Positions 1 through 9,204 are shown, numbered from the stretch's first letter. The stretch: 64,000 bases of DNA from Streptomyces albireticuli (GCF_021228125.1 NZ_JAJQQS010000017.1:1-64000), one strand, 5' to 3'. Notes: generated by a model from the sequence alone, not told the origin. Program-made: numbers and translations.

Positions 1-451
1 ATAGTCTGGCGTTGACTTTTGGCACGCTGTTGAGTTCTCAAGGAACGGACGCTTCCTTTGTACTCACCCTCTCGGGCTTTCCTCCGGGCGCTTCCCTTCG
101 TTGTTTCCAACCTTACCAGATCCGTTTCCGTCTCTGGCCCCCTGCTGGAGCGGGGTCCCACCGTCTCGCTTTCGCTTTCCGGCGGTTCCGACTCTATCAG
201 ATCCTTTTCCGTTCCGTTTCCGGTCCGAATTCGTTTCCGATTCCCCGTCGGCGGGGATTTGTTTCGCGCCTTTCGGCGTGATCACTACTTTACCGGATTC
301 CCCCGGTGGTTCCTAATCGGAACCCGGTCCCGAATTCCGGCATGCCGAAATCGATCCCGTTCAAGGGCCGTGCAGTAGAGATTGCCGCCAGTGAGGCGTG
401 AAGTGCCGCCTCGCCGTCCTCGCGGACGCCGTGGCAACTCGGAGAACTCTA
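1..451 (-). promoter_or_regulatory. rRNA operon promoter and leader region (rRNA genes off the left edge)
   Basis: This gene-free stretch reads as the upstream region of an rRNA operon transcribed leftwards. Minus-strand -10-like hexamers are TAGAGT (446-451), TAAAGT (287-292), TAGAGT (191-196) and TAAGGT (110-115). The last two lie in near-identical blocks (GGATCTGATAGAGTCGGAA and GGATCTGGTAAGGTTGGAA), the multiple-promoter layout of Streptomyces rrn operons. Near the edge the minus strand carries TTGAGAACTCAACA (28-41), which I recognise from actinobacterial pre-16S leaders where processing and antitermination signals lie. The -35 boxes are poor, as is common for these promoters. That 16S follows is inferred, since it is outside the window. 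Confidence 0.75.
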
Positions 452-554
452 CACGAGCTCCAGGGGTGCTCCGCCCCGGGTGGGCCCGGCCCCCGCCCGG
501 TCCCCGCCCGGCCCCTGCGGGCTCTCGGCAAGCTCCCGGGCCCGGCTCCCCCGC

Positions 555-1055
555 CTAGCTCTTGCGCTTCTTCTTCCGGGCCGCCGGGTTCCCCGTACGG
601 GTGGTGCGGCGGCGCTCGTAGCGCGCGGCGGCCTCCTCGTACTCCTCGCGGCGCAGCTTCTCGCCGGGGGCCTCGGTGAGGGTGCGGAGGGCGTACGCGA
701 GCAGGGATCCGATGAAGCCGATCATCATCATGCTCTGTGTCGACCGCTCGGCCGCGGCGTCCGCCGGGCCGGCGGAGCGGCTGCCGAACCGCTCCCAGGT
801 GCGGCGGAACGCCAGCGCGCTGCATACGGCGAAGGCCACGACCACGAGCATGTTGACGAGGCTGCCGACCTCGGCGACCGCCAGGCCCTCGTAGCCGAAG
901 CGCAGGACGAACGCGCCCGCCGCCGCGGCGACCAGCGCGCCGAGGCCCGCGCCGACGCGGCGCAGCGCGTATCCACCGTCGTGGTTCACCCAGGTCGTGC
1001 CGAAGAACCTGATCGGTTCCGGCTGCGGCCCGGCCGCCTCGTGCTCATCGCTCAT
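555..1055 (-). CDS. conserved hypothetical membrane protein
   Basis: A 166-residue protein not recognised beyond conserved actinobacterial membrane protein. After a hydrophilic N-terminus there are two adjacent hydrophobic segments (about residues 34-54 and 64-85) and a third (about 108-125). The tail is charged, with a run ending in KKKRKS. This predicts a small inner-membrane protein with a basic cytoplasmic end. It lies directly upstream of the rRNA promoter region on the same strand, but no functional link follows from that. The ATG start gives a compact N-terminus. No catalytic motif is visible. Confidence 0.7.
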   Translation of the reverse strand: MSDEHEAAGPQPEPIRFFGTTWVNHDGGYALRRVGAGLGALVAAAAGAFVLRFGYEGLAVAEVGSLVNMLVVVAFAVCSALAFRRTWERFGSRSAGPADAAAERSTQSMMMIGFIGSLLAYALRTLTEAPGEKLRREEYEEAAARYERRRTTRTGNPAARKKKRKS

Positions 1056-1098
1056 ACGTCGATTATCGCCGTCGGCCCCGGACCGCCCCGGGCGCCGC

Positions 1099-1464
1099 TC
1101 AGGAACAGCGGATGGCCACGAAGCCGTCGCTGCCCGTCTTCACATACGCGTCCGACACGTACTGGCCGGGCGCGATGCTGTCCCAGACGTCGGTGGTGCC
1201 GTACGGGCCGGAGACCGTCTCGCCGCGGGTCTGGCAGCGGATCGGCACCCGGGAGTTCTCGCCGAGCACCTTGACGATCTGGCTGCCGGTGTTCGGGCCA
1301 CGGCGGACGTTGACCTGGACGCCGGGCGCGACCGGGTAATAGATGGTGCCGGCGGACTGCACGGAGAGAGCCGCGGGCCGCTGAGCCCCGCCCGCACCGG
1401 CCGCCTCGGCCGCGCCGTCGGACACGCCTGACTCGCTGGACTCGTTGATCTCGCCGACGGCCAT
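1099..1464 (-). CDS. bacterial SH3-domain protein
   Basis: A 121-residue protein. Residues about 45-118 resemble a bacterial SH3 (SH3b) domain: a VNVRRGPNTGSQIV segment followed by a Val-rich strand pattern and a conserved Cys pair (about residues 77 and 120) that could form a disulfide. The first 40 residues are Ala/Gly/Ser-rich and lack a clear signal peptide, so export is uncertain. SH3b domains usually bind cell-wall peptides or act as small adaptors. It is divergent from the Ser/Thr kinase gene that starts 135 bp away, so the two may share a control region. Confidence 0.65.
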   Translation of the reverse strand: MAVGEINESSESGVSDGAAEAAGAGGAQRPAALSVQSAGTIYYPVAPGVQVNVRRGPNTGSQIVKVLGENSRVPIRCQTRGETVSGPYGTTDVWDSIAPGQYVSDAYVKTGSDGFVAIRCS

Positions 1465-1598
1465 CAGGCCCTCCCCCGTACTGGTCGAATGTCATGTGCA
1501 GGCTAGCAAGGCGCGGCATGCCTCCCCGGTTTCGACAGGCCCATCGATTAGGCTCCGGAAGCCGCCGCACGCGGCCGAAAACACACGGGGGTGGGGGA

Positions 1599-3869
1599 AT
1601 GCCGCCGCTGCGCAGGACCGGGGCGGACCCGGAAGCGGAGGATCCGGGGTACGCCGGCCAGTACCGGCTGGAAGGGCGACTCGGCTCCGGCGGCATGGGC
1701 GTGGTCCACCTGGCGCGCTCCGCTTCCGGACTGCGGCTCGCGGTCAAGGTCGTACACGCCGAATACGCGGTGGACCCCGAGTTCAGGGCGCGTTTCCGCC
1801 AGGAGGTCGCGGCCGCCCGGCTGGTCAGCGGGGCCTTCACCGCGCCCGTCGTGGACGCGGACCCGGACGGCGTACGGCCGTGGATGGCGACGCTCTACAT
1901 TCCCGGTCCCACCCTTTCCGAGCGGGTCAAGCGGAGCGGTCCGCTCGGCGGGGACGAGGTACGGCGGCTGGCGGCGGGCCTGGCCGAGGCGCTGCGGGAC
2001 ATCCACCGGGCGGGCGTGGTGCACCGTGACCTCAAGCCGAGCAATGTGCTGCTCGCCGAGGACGGCCCGAAGGTCATCGACTTCGGCATCTCCCGCCCGT
2101 ACGACAGCGAGCTGCGCACCGAGACCGGGAAGCTGATCGGCACTCCGCCGTTCATGGCCCCCGAGCAGTTCCAGCGGCCGCGCGAGGTGGGGCCCGCGGC
2201 GGACGTGTTCGCGCTGGCGTCGCTGCTGGTGCACGCGGCGACGGGACGCGGGCCGTTCGAGTCGGAGAGCCCGTACATCGTGGCGTACCAGGTGGTGCAC
2301 AACGAGCCGGATCTGACCGGGGTGCCCGAGGACCTCGTTCCGCTCATCCGCGCCTGCCTGGCCAAGGACCCCGGCGAGCGGCCCACACCGGACGCGATCA
2401 TGGCGCGGCTGCCGCACGCGGGCAACGGCGACGCCGGGAGTGTCAGGGGTGCCGATACGTTCCCCCACACTTCCCTGCTCTCTCCCGGCTCTCCCGCACC
2501 GCGCGACTCCGAACGCACTCACGTGCGCGCCGCCACGGCCGCCCGTCCGGACGCCGTCCCCGGGCCCGCACCGGCCACCGGCCGGTCCCGGCGCCGTCGC
2601 GCGCCCTGGATCGTCGCCGCGGCCGTGGTCCTCTCGGCCCTGGCCGGGGGCGGGTACTGGCTGCTGCGCGGGACCGACGATCCGGACCGGCCGCTCCAGA
2701 CGCGGCCCACCGCGGCGGGCGCGGACTGGAAGCCGTGGGCGACGTCCGTCCCCGGGGACGCCTCGGGTGACGGCCGGGTGCGGGCCGGGTTCTGCGCCTA
2801 CGGGGAGGCCGCGCTGTACTGCTCGGCGCCCGGGGTGCAGGCGGCCCGTATCGACGCGGCCGGTGGCCAGGTCGTCTGGCGGCGGCCGGTCGAGGACGGG
2901 AAGCCCGGCCGGGGCGCGGCGCCGGCCGGTACCGAGCGGTCCGGTGGGCTCGCGCCGCCCGCCCCCGTCGTGTCGGGCGGCCTGGTGCACGTGACGACGC
3001 CGGACGGCAGCCGGCTCACGGCGCTCGACCCGGCGACGGGCGAGCCGCGCTGGACGCGGAACGTCTCGGTGTACGGCGGGCGGGTCTACCACGCGGGCGA
3101 CACCGTGCTCCTGGTCTCCGCGGACGGCACCGTGACCGCCGTCGACGGCGCCACGGACCGGCAGCTGTGGAGCCACCGCCTGCCCGGGCACGCCAAGCCC
3201 GTCTTCTCCTCCTACGGCGGCGGAACCGCCTACGCCGTCTCCCCGGCGGGCGCCGGCGGCGGGCACCGGACCCAGGTGCTCGCCCTCGACGCGCGGCGCG
3301 GTACGACGCTGTGGCAGCGGACGGCGGACGGGGACCTGACCACCGTCGGCGTGGGCCCGCGCGACGCGCTGTACCTGACGGCCGCCGACTCCGACAACCG
3401 TGTCTCGGCCGTCGTCCGGTACGACCCGGCCGACCGGAGCGAGCGGCGGGTCCCGCTGGGCACGCCGCTGAACGCCACGAGCGCCGTCGCGTACGGCGAC
3501 GCGGTCTATCTGCTGTCCACGGACGGCGGCCTGACGGCGGTCGGGACGACCGCCGAGGCGGCGAAGGAGATGAAGGGGGCGAAGGGCCCGGGGCAGCTGT
3601 GGCGGCTGGATACGGCCGTGGCGAACGGTTCGGCGCTCGTCGCCACCGACCGGCGGCTGTACTTCTCCGCCGCCGACGGCCGGCTGCTGGCCGTGGACGC
3701 GGGCCGGGGCGCGCTGCTCGGGCAGACTGCGCCCCGCCTGACCAAGGCGGGCCGGGGCTATCTCGATCTGCTGCCGGCGCCGGTCGCGGCGGACGGGAAG
3801 GTGTTCGGGGCGGCGCCGGACGGGACCGTGTTCGCGGTGAGCGACCACGATCCGGCCGGCTGGCGCTGA
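1599..3869 (+). CDS. membrane Ser/Thr protein kinase with PQQ-type beta-propeller sensor
   Basis: A 756-residue Hanks-type kinase. The N-terminal catalytic domain (about residues 22-280) has the glycine loop GSGGMGVV, Lys50 in AVKVV, the catalytic HRDLKPSN near residue 142, DFG in VIDFGIS, and the APEQF segment. A Pro/Ala-rich linker leads to one membrane helix (about 335-355). The outside part (about 380-756) has repeated YW-type blades such as ALDPATGEPRWTR and AVDGATDRQLWS, typical of PQQ-binding propellers. It should phosphorylate cytoplasmic proteins in response to an extracytoplasmic signal. The ATG after a G-rich stretch was chosen because it directly precedes the usual short lead into the kinase fold; an in-frame start 105 bp upstream adds only low-complexity residues. 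Confidence 0.88.
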   Translation: MPPLRRTGADPEAEDPGYAGQYRLEGRLGSGGMGVVHLARSASGLRLAVKVVHAEYAVDPEFRARFRQEVAAARLVSGAFTAPVVDADPDGVRPWMATLYIPGPTLSERVKRSGPLGGDEVRRLAAGLAEALRDIHRAGVVHRDLKPSNVLLAEDGPKVIDFGISRPYDSELRTETGKLIGTPPFMAPEQFQRPREVGPAADVFALASLLVHAATGRGPFESESPYIVAYQVVHNEPDLTGVPEDLVPLIRACLAKDPGERPTPDAIMARLPHAGNGDAGSVRGADTFPHTSLLSPGSPAPRDSERTHVRAATAARPDAVPGPAPATGRSRRRRAPWIVAAAVVLSALAGGGYWLLRGTDDPDRPLQTRPTAAGADWKPWATSVPGDASGDGRVRAGFCAYGEAALYCSAPGVQAARIDAAGGQVVWRRPVEDGKPGRGAAPAGTERSGGLAPPAPVVSGGLVHVTTPDGSRLTALDPATGEPRWTRNVSVYGGRVYHAGDTVLLVSADGTVTAVDGATDRQLWSHRLPGHAKPVFSSYGGGTAYAVSPAGAGGGHRTQVLALDARRGTTLWQRTADGDLTTVGVGPRDALYLTAADSDNRVSAVVRYDPADRSERRVPLGTPLNATSAVAYGDAVYLLSTDGGLTAVGTTAEAAKEMKGAKGPGQLWRLDTAVANGSALVATDRRLYFSAADGRLLAVDAGRGALLGQTAPRLTKAGRGYLDLLPAPVAADGKVFGAAPDGTVFAVSDHDPAGWR

Positions 3870-4090
3870 CCCGGCGGTGGGGCCGGAGGCCCCGTACCGC
3901 CCGGGGCTCACCCGGTCGCGACGGGAGGCCCCTGCCCGGACGGAGCGCACGCGGGTGCGCACGCGGGAGACGCACCGGCGCCCACGGCGGCCTGACCGCG
4001 CGCACGCGGGCGCGCCCACGGGAGACGCCCTCGCGGTCGGGAGCCGTGCGGACGGCTACGGGAGCCGTCCCCGCCGTCCGGAGTACAGGT

Positions 4091-4118
4091 GGGCCGCGGG
4101 GGGATGTCCCCGCGGCCC
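4091..4118. terminator. hairpin, 11-bp stem
   Basis: GGGCCGCGGGG (4091-4101) pairs perfectly with CCCCGCGGCCC (4108-4118) around a 6-nt loop. It lies 220 bp past the kinase stop and has no U-tract, as is usual in Streptomyces. Confidence 0.6.
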
Positions 4119-4172
4119 GAGGCTGACATCAGCGGCCCCGGCGGTCCGGTCGGCTCCGGCTCACCGGGAGGG

Positions 4173-4210
4173 CCCGTACGTCCCGCGGGACGTCCCGCGG
4201 GACGTACGGG
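4173..4210. terminator. perfect 38-bp palindrome
   Basis: Positions 4173-4210 are identical to their own reverse complement over all 38 bases, and are built from repeats of CGTCCCGCGGGA. It sits 43 bp beyond the ilvD stop, so it is most likely the ilvD terminator. The unit repetition also allows slipped hairpins. Confidence 0.6.
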
Positions 4211-4252
4211 GAGCGGGACCGTCGGGCCCGATCCCCGGCGCCCGTCGTCCCG

Positions 4253-6118
4253 TCAGCCTCCCGTCAGCCCGTCCAGACGGCTGACGTCCCGCACCGCGCC
4301 CTTGTCCGCGCTGGTCGCCATCGCCGCGTAGGCCCGCAGCGCCGCCGAGACCTTGCGGTCACGGTCGCGCGGCGCGTACCTGCCGCCGAGCGCCTCGCGG
4401 CGGGCCGCCAGCTCCTCGTCGGGGACGAGGAGCTCGATGGAGCGGGCCGGGATGTCGATACGGATCCGGTCGCCGTCGTGGACCAGCGCGATCGCGCCGC
4501 CGGAGGCCGCCTCGGGCGAGGCGTGGCCGATGGAGAGGCCCGAGGTGCCGCCGGAGAAGCGGCCGTCGGTGACCAGGGCGCAGGACTTGCCGAGGCCGCG
4601 GCCCTTGAGGAAGGACGTCGGGTAGAGCATCTCCTGCATTCCGGGGCCGCCCCTGGGGCCCTCGTAGCGGATGACGACGACGTCGCCCTCCTTGATCTCC
4701 TTGCGGAGGATCTTGTCGACGGCCTCCTCCTGCGACTCGCAGACCACGGCCGGGCCCTCGAAGGTCCAGATCGACTCGTCGACGCCGGCCGTCTTCACGA
4801 CGCAGCCGTCGACCGCCAGATTGCCCTTGAGGACGGCGAGGCCGCCGTCCTTGGAATAGGCGTGGGCCGCGTCGCGGATGCAGCCTCCGGCGGCGTCCGT
4901 GTCCAGGGAGTCCCAGCGCTCGGACTGGGAGAAGGCGGTGGCGGAGCGGACGCAGCCGGGCGCCGCGTGCCACAGCTCGACGGCCTCGGCCGACGGCGAG
5001 CCGCCGCGCACGTCCCAGGTGCCGAGCCAGTCCTTGATGCCGGGCGAGTGGACGGTGTGCACGTCCTCGTTGAGCAGCCCGGCGCGGTAGAGCTCGCCGA
5101 GGATCGCGGGGATGCCGCCGGCGCGGTGCACGTCCTCCATGTAGTACGTGCCGCCGGGGGCGACGTTGGGCGCGACCTTGGCCAGGCAGGGCACCCGGCG
5201 CGAGACCGCGTCGATGTCCTTCAGGTCGTAGTCGAGACCGGCCTCCTGCGCGGCGGCGAGGAGGTGGAGGATCGTGTTGGTCGAGCCGCCCATGGCGATG
5301 TCGAGTGCCATGGCGTTGTCGAAGGCGGCGCGGGTGGCGATGTTGCGCGGCAGGACCGACGCGTCGTCCTGCTCGTAGTAGCGCTTGGTGATCTCGACGA
5401 CCGTGCGGGCCGCGTTCTCGTACAGCGCCTTGCGGGCGGTGTGGGTGGCGAGGACGGAGCCGTTGCCCGGGAGGGAGAGGCCGATGGCCTCGGTCAGGCA
5501 GTTCATGGAGTTGGCCGTGAACATGCCGGAGCAGGAGCCGCAGGTCGGACAGGCGTTCTCCTCGATGCGGAGGACGTCCTCGTCCGAGACGTTCTCGTCG
5601 ACCGCGTCCACGATGGCGTTGATCAGGTCGAGCTTGCGGACGGTGCCGTCGACGAGGGTGGCCTGGCCGGCCTCCATCGGGCCGCCGGAGACGAAGACGA
5701 CGGGGATGTTGAGGCGCAGGGCGGCCATCAGCATGCCCGGGGTGATCTTGTCGCAGTTGGAGATGCAGATCAGGGCGTCGGCGCAGTGGGCCTCGACCAT
5801 GTACTCGACGGAGTCGGCGATCAGGTCGCGGGAGGGCAGGCTGTAGAGCATGCCCGCGTGGCCCATGGCGATGCCGTCGTCGACCGCGATGGTGTTGAAC
5901 TCGCGGGGCACCGCGCCCGCCGCCAGGATCGCGTCGGAGACGATCCGGCCGACCGGTGCGAGGTGGGTGTGGCCGGGGACGAACTCGGTGAAGGAGTTGG
6001 CGACCGCGATGATCGGCTTGCCGATGTCACCGCTCGCTACGCCCGAGGCCCGCATAAGGGCGCGGGCGCCCGCCATGTTGCGGCCGTGGGTGACGGTGCG
6101 GGACCTCAGCTCGGGCAT
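4253..6118 (-). CDS. ilvD: dihydroxy-acid dehydratase
   Basis: A 621-residue enzyme that dehydrates 2,3-dihydroxy-isovalerate or -methylvalerate to the 2-keto acid, the third common step of valine, isoleucine and leucine synthesis. The family hallmarks are present: the iron-sulfur ligand segments ISNCDKITPGM and CPTCGSCSGMF, the GGSTN motif, and the C-terminal TDGRFSGGTSG signature. Length and the start MPELRSRTVTHGRNMAG fit the family. It is monocistronic: the nearest gene upstream on the same strand is 373 bp away across a repeat element, and downstream lies a strong palindrome. The other ilv genes are not in this window. Confidence 0.97.
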   Translation of the reverse strand: MPELRSRTVTHGRNMAGARALMRASGVASGDIGKPIIAVANSFTEFVPGHTHLAPVGRIVSDAILAAGAVPREFNTIAVDDGIAMGHAGMLYSLPSRDLIADSVEYMVEAHCADALICISNCDKITPGMLMAALRLNIPVVFVSGGPMEAGQATLVDGTVRKLDLINAIVDAVDENVSDEDVLRIEENACPTCGSCSGMFTANSMNCLTEAIGLSLPGNGSVLATHTARKALYENAARTVVEITKRYYEQDDASVLPRNIATRAAFDNAMALDIAMGGSTNTILHLLAAAQEAGLDYDLKDIDAVSRRVPCLAKVAPNVAPGGTYYMEDVHRAGGIPAILGELYRAGLLNEDVHTVHSPGIKDWLGTWDVRGGSPSAEAVELWHAAPGCVRSATAFSQSERWDSLDTDAAGGCIRDAAHAYSKDGGLAVLKGNLAVDGCVVKTAGVDESIWTFEGPAVVCESQEEAVDKILRKEIKEGDVVVIRYEGPRGGPGMQEMLYPTSFLKGRGLGKSCALVTDGRFSGGTSGLSIGHASPEAASGGAIALVHDGDRIRIDIPARSIELLVPDEELAARREALGGRYAPRDRDRKVSAALRAYAAMATSADKGAVRDVSRLDGLTGG

Positions 6119-6491
6119 CCTGCTCGACTCCTCGAAGTGTGTCGGCGCCGTGTATGGCGTCTTTCGAGCCTACGCCCGGGACTCAGGGGGTGGACGGAAT
6201 TTCCGCGATGTGAGACGGGTGGGGATGGGCGGGTGCGGGTGGGTGGGTGGGGTGCCGCTGCGCGGGGCCTTTCCCCAGCCCCGCCCCTTCCCGGAACCGG
6301 AGGCTTCGCCCCCGGGCCCCCTTCCGCGCTGACGCGCGGTGTCCTCAAGCGCCGGACGGGCTGAATCCGCCCGGTTCCGGGCGACAACTCAGCCCGTCCG
6401 GCGCTTGAGGACCGGGGCCCGGGGCGGAGCCCCGGTTCGGGAAGGGGCGGGGTGGGGAACAAGGCCCCGCGCAGCGCCCCCGGCCCGCGCC
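6119..6491. other. intergenic region holding repeat copy A and the ilvD promoter
   Basis: No gene. About 130 bp next to ilvD probably carry its promoter; the rest is repeat copy A (6251-6480), which also lies just past the stop of the TetR gene and could end that transcript. Confidence 0.6.
6251..6480. repeat. dispersed long palindrome, copy A
   Basis: Outer arms (GCTGCGCGGGGCCTT at about 6257-6271 and its complement at 6461-6475) enclose CCCCGCCCCTTCCCG blocks in inverted orientation and an inner core GTCCTCAAGCGCCGGACGGG (from 6341) with its complement ending at 6412. The structure recurs at about 20.6, 44.4, 54.4 and 56.3 kb, always between genes. Confidence 0.85.
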
Positions 6492-7133
6492 CTACCGCTG
6501 CCCGGCTCCGCCCGCCCCCGCCAGATGCCGCTGCACCGCCGGTGCCACTATCGCCACGACCTCCTCCAGATCCGCCGAAGCCAGCGGCTCCACCTTGATG
6601 ACGTGCCGCAGCATCGCGACCCCGACCAGATGCGCCGCCGCCAGCTCGGAGCGCAGCCGGGGGTCGGGCAGGTCGAGTTCCCCGGCGATGCGGGCCATCA
6701 GCCGGGTGGTGACGAGCTCGCGGAAGACCGTGGCGGCGGTCTCGTTGGCGACGGCGGAGCGGACGATCGCGAGGAGGGGTTCGCGGGTGGCCGGGTTCTC
6801 CCAGATGCCGAGGGTGAAGCGGGTGAGCCGCTCGCCCAGGGTGTCGCGGTCACCCTTACGGAAGATGTCGGCCGCTTCGAGCGCGGGCGCGAAGTCCGTC
6901 TCGACGGCGGCGGCGAAGATCTTCTCCTTGGGGCCGTAGTAGTGGTGGACGAGCGCCGGGTCGACGTCCGCGCCCCGGGCGATGGCGCGGATGGACGCCT
7001 TGTCGTAGCCGCGCTCGGCGAATTCCGCGCGGGCCGCCGTAAGGATGCGCTCACGGGCGCCGGGCCCTCCGGTGTCCGTACGGACGGGACGGCCGCGCTT
7101 CTTCGGGGCACCGGCGGCGGAGGCGGCGGTCAT
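6492..7133 (-). CDS. TetR-family transcriptional regulator
   Basis: A 213-residue repressor-type protein. The N-terminal helix-turn-helix domain (about residues 28-75) shows the TetR pattern ARERILTAARAEFAERGYDK...SIRAIARGADVDPALVHHYYGPKEKIF. The C-terminal helical domain matches the TetR_C_11 type found near secondary-metabolite and transporter genes. It starts within the stop codon of the isomerase gene (ATGA overlap at 7130-7133), so the two are translationally coupled. The ligand and target are unknown; the coupled isomerase or the shared promoter is the obvious candidate. An upstream GC-rich linker with KKRGRP is typical of streptomycete TetR proteins. Confidence 0.9.
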   Translation of the reverse strand: MTAASAAGAPKKRGRPVRTDTGGPGARERILTAARAEFAERGYDKASIRAIARGADVDPALVHHYYGPKEKIFAAAVETDFAPALEAADIFRKGDRDTLGERLTRFTLGIWENPATREPLLAIVRSAVANETAATVFRELVTTRLMARIAGELDLPDPRLRSELAAAHLVGVAMLRHVIKVEPLASADLEEVVAIVAPAVQRHLAGAGGAGQR

Positions 7134-7954
7134 GCGCGCGGGACACCGGTCGGGGAAGCGAGGTGCAGACGGGTGAAGGCGAGGGCCTCGGCGAGGTCGG
7201 CCTCGCGCTCGGCGGAGGACATGGCGCGCCGGGTGTTGACCTCGATGACGACATGGCCGTCGAAGCCTCCGACCGCGAGGCGCTCCAGGATCTCGGCGCA
7301 GGGCTGCTTGCCCCGGCCGGGCACGAGGTGCTCGTCCTTGGCGGAGCCGTTGCCGTCGGCGAGGTGGATGTGGGCGAGCCGGTCGCCCATCCGGTCGATC
7401 ATCTGGAGGGCGTCCGTGCGGGCGGTCGACGTGTGCGAGAGGTCGACGGTGAAGTGGCGGTAGTCGTCCTTGGTGACGTCCCAGTCGGGGGCGTAGGCGA
7501 GCATCTCGCGGTCGCGGTAGCGCCACGGGTACATGTTCTCGACGGCGAACCGGACGTCCGTCTCGTCGGCCATCCGCCACAGGCCCTGGACGAACTCCCG
7601 CGCGTACCCCCGCTGCCAGCGGAAGGGCGGGTGGACGACGACGGTGCTCGCGCCGAGCTTCTCGGCGGCCGCGCGGGCGCGCTGGAGCTTGACCCAGGGG
7701 TCCGTGGACCAGACCCGCTGGGTGATCAGCAGGCAGGGCGCGTGCACGGCGAGGATCGGCACCCGGTGGTAGTCGGACAGGCGGCGGAGCGCCTCGATGT
7801 CCTGGCTGACGGGGTCGGTCCACACCATGACCTCGACGCCGTCGTAACCCAGGCGCGCGGCGATCTCGAAGGCCGCCGCCGTCGACTCCGGGTAGACCGA
7901 GGCGGTGGACAGCGCGACCTTCGCATCCGGGATGCGCACCACTGGCTCTGTCAC
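7130..7954 (-). CDS. sugar phosphate isomerase/epimerase family protein (TIM barrel)
   Basis: A 274-residue AP-endonuclease-2-like TIM barrel. Metal-binding-type segments are visible: VVVHPPF (about residues 97-103), FAVENMYPW (about 137-145), VDLSHTS (about 172-178) and HIHLADGNGSAKDEHLVPGRG (about 197-217), whose His, Glu and Asp residues fit a divalent-metal site. The N-terminal VALSTASVYP is typical of the xylose-isomerase-like fold. The substrate cannot be deduced. It is the first gene of a two-gene unit with the TetR regulator. Confidence 0.85.
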   Translation of the reverse strand: MTEPVVRIPDAKVALSTASVYPESTAAAFEIAARLGYDGVEVMVWTDPVSQDIEALRRLSDYHRVPILAVHAPCLLITQRVWSTDPWVKLQRARAAAEKLGASTVVVHPPFRWQRGYAREFVQGLWRMADETDVRFAVENMYPWRYRDREMLAYAPDWDVTKDDYRHFTVDLSHTSTARTDALQMIDRMGDRLAHIHLADGNGSAKDEHLVPGRGKQPCAEILERLAVGGFDGHVVIEVNTRRAMSSAEREADLAEALAFTRLHLASPTGVPRA

Positions 7955-8226
7955 GAGGGACAGCGTACGACCGCCTTCCGCGCGGCGTGGCGGGTGGCTC
8001 CCATGTGGCGGAACCGCTACCGGTCGGCCGTAAGGCGTCTGCGAGGAGCGGTGGGAGACGGTCCGCAGGCCGGTCAGGGGCCGTCGGAGGACGACCTCGG
8101 ACGCTCGTGGAGTGGCCGGAAACCGTACGGTCGCGGGCTTACGGGTCCGGGCTTACGGGTCCGGGCACGGTCCCGTACTGACGGGTCCGGGCGTACGGGT
8201 CCGGACTCACGGTCCCCGCCGTCCGG
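7955..8226. other. intergenic region with short direct repeats
   Basis: Between the isomerase start and the Ppx stop, both on the minus strand. It holds four copies of ACGGGTCCGG (8141, 8155, 8181, 8195), in two pairs spaced 14 bp. Nothing else is evident. Confidence 0.5.
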
Positions 8227-9159
8227 TCAGTCGGTGGGCAGGTGGTCGAGCCTGCGCAGGATGACGCCCTCGCGCAGTGCCCAGGGGCAGATGCCCAGCT
8301 CGTCGATGCCGAAGAGGTCCATCGCCGCCTCGGCGACGAGCGCGCCGGCCAGCAGCTGGGGCGCGCGGCCGGCGGACACGCCGGGCAGCGTGGTGCGCCG
8401 TTCGACGGTCATCCCGGCGAGCTTGGGCACCCACTCCTCCAGGGCCTTGCGGGTGAGCGAGCGGGTGACGTAGACGCCTTCGACGGACCGGGGGGCGCCC
8501 GCGATCCGGGCGAGCTGTTTGAAGGTCTTGGAGGTGGCCACGGTGCGGTCGGGGCCGCCGAGCCGGGCGAAGTCGCCGACGATCCGGGCGATCTGCGCCC
8601 GTACGTGCCGGCGCAGGGCCCGTATGTCGGTGGGGTCGGGCGGGTCGCCGGGGAGCCAGGCGGAGGTGAGCCGGCCGGCGCCCAGGGGCAGCGAGGCGGC
8701 CGCGTCGGGTTCCTCGTCGAGGCCGTAGGCGATCTCCAGGGAGCCGCCGCCGATGTCGAGGACGAGGAGCTTGCCCGCCGACCAGCCGAACCACCGCCGG
8801 GCGGCCAGGAACGTCAGCCGGGCCTCCTCCTCGCCGCTCAGGACGGTGAGGGTGACACCGGTCTCCTTCCGGACCCGGGCCAGCACGGTGTCCGCGTTGG
8901 ACGCCTCGCGGACGGCGGAGGTGGCGAAGGGGAGGACGTCCTCGCAGCCCTTGTCCTCGGCGGCCTGGAGGGCGTCCCGGACCACGGCGACGAGGCGGTC
9001 CATGCCCACGTCGCCGATCGCGCCGCCGTCGTCGAGGAGCTCCGCGAGGCGCAATTCGGCCTTGTGGGAGTGGGCGGGCAGCGGGCAGGCCCCGGGGTGC
9101 GCGTCCACGACCAGCAGATGGACGGAATTCGAACCCACGTCAAGGACACCGAGTCTCAT
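8227..9159 (-). CDS. Ppx/GppA phosphatase family protein
   Basis: A 310-residue member of the exopolyphosphatase/guanosine pentaphosphate phosphatase family (sugar-kinase/actin fold). The first phosphate motif is LGVLDVGSNSVHLLVVD, the second is VLDIGGGSLEIAYG, and the conserved ATSAVREASN precedes it. The family hydrolyses polyphosphate or pppGpp; at this length it is the short, one-domain actinobacterial form without the HD domain of E. coli Ppx/GppA. The start at MRLGVLDVGSNS matches the conserved N-terminus, and the much longer open frame upstream is only absence of stops. It is divergent from the next gene (45 bp). Confidence 0.9.
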   Translation of the reverse strand: MRLGVLDVGSNSVHLLVVDAHPGACPLPAHSHKAELRLAELLDDGGAIGDVGMDRLVAVVRDALQAAEDKGCEDVLPFATSAVREASNADTVLARVRKETGVTLTVLSGEEEARLTFLAARRWFGWSAGKLLVLDIGGGSLEIAYGLDEEPDAAASLPLGAGRLTSAWLPGDPPDPTDIRALRRHVRAQIARIVGDFARLGGPDRTVATSKTFKQLARIAGAPRSVEGVYVTRSLTRKALEEWVPKLAGMTVERRTTLPGVSAGRAPQLLAGALVAEAAMDLFGIDELGICPWALREGVILRRLDHLPTD

Positions 9160-9204
9160 GGCCTGAACGCTACTGCGACGCCCGGGGGCGCATAGGCTTG
9201 AGGG

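Larger units (their letters stand above)
3870..4252. other. gene-free interval with hairpins between kinase and ilvD ends
   Basis: No credible gene. The interval separates the converging ends of the kinase gene and ilvD and holds at least two strong inverted repeats, listed separately, that probably end both transcripts. A further shorter repeat (GGACGGCT...AGCCGTCC near 4050-4070) lies between them. Confidence 0.6.

Noticed and set aside
1..554. Small plus-strand frames near the left edge
   Set aside because: They run through the rRNA promoter block with its repeated -10 elements and have no coding character.
9118..9145. T-arm-like GGGTTCGAATTCC on the minus strand, suggesting a tRNA
   Set aside because: It encodes the conserved VGSNS of the Ppx/GppA protein, and no acceptor, D or anticodon arms are found around it.
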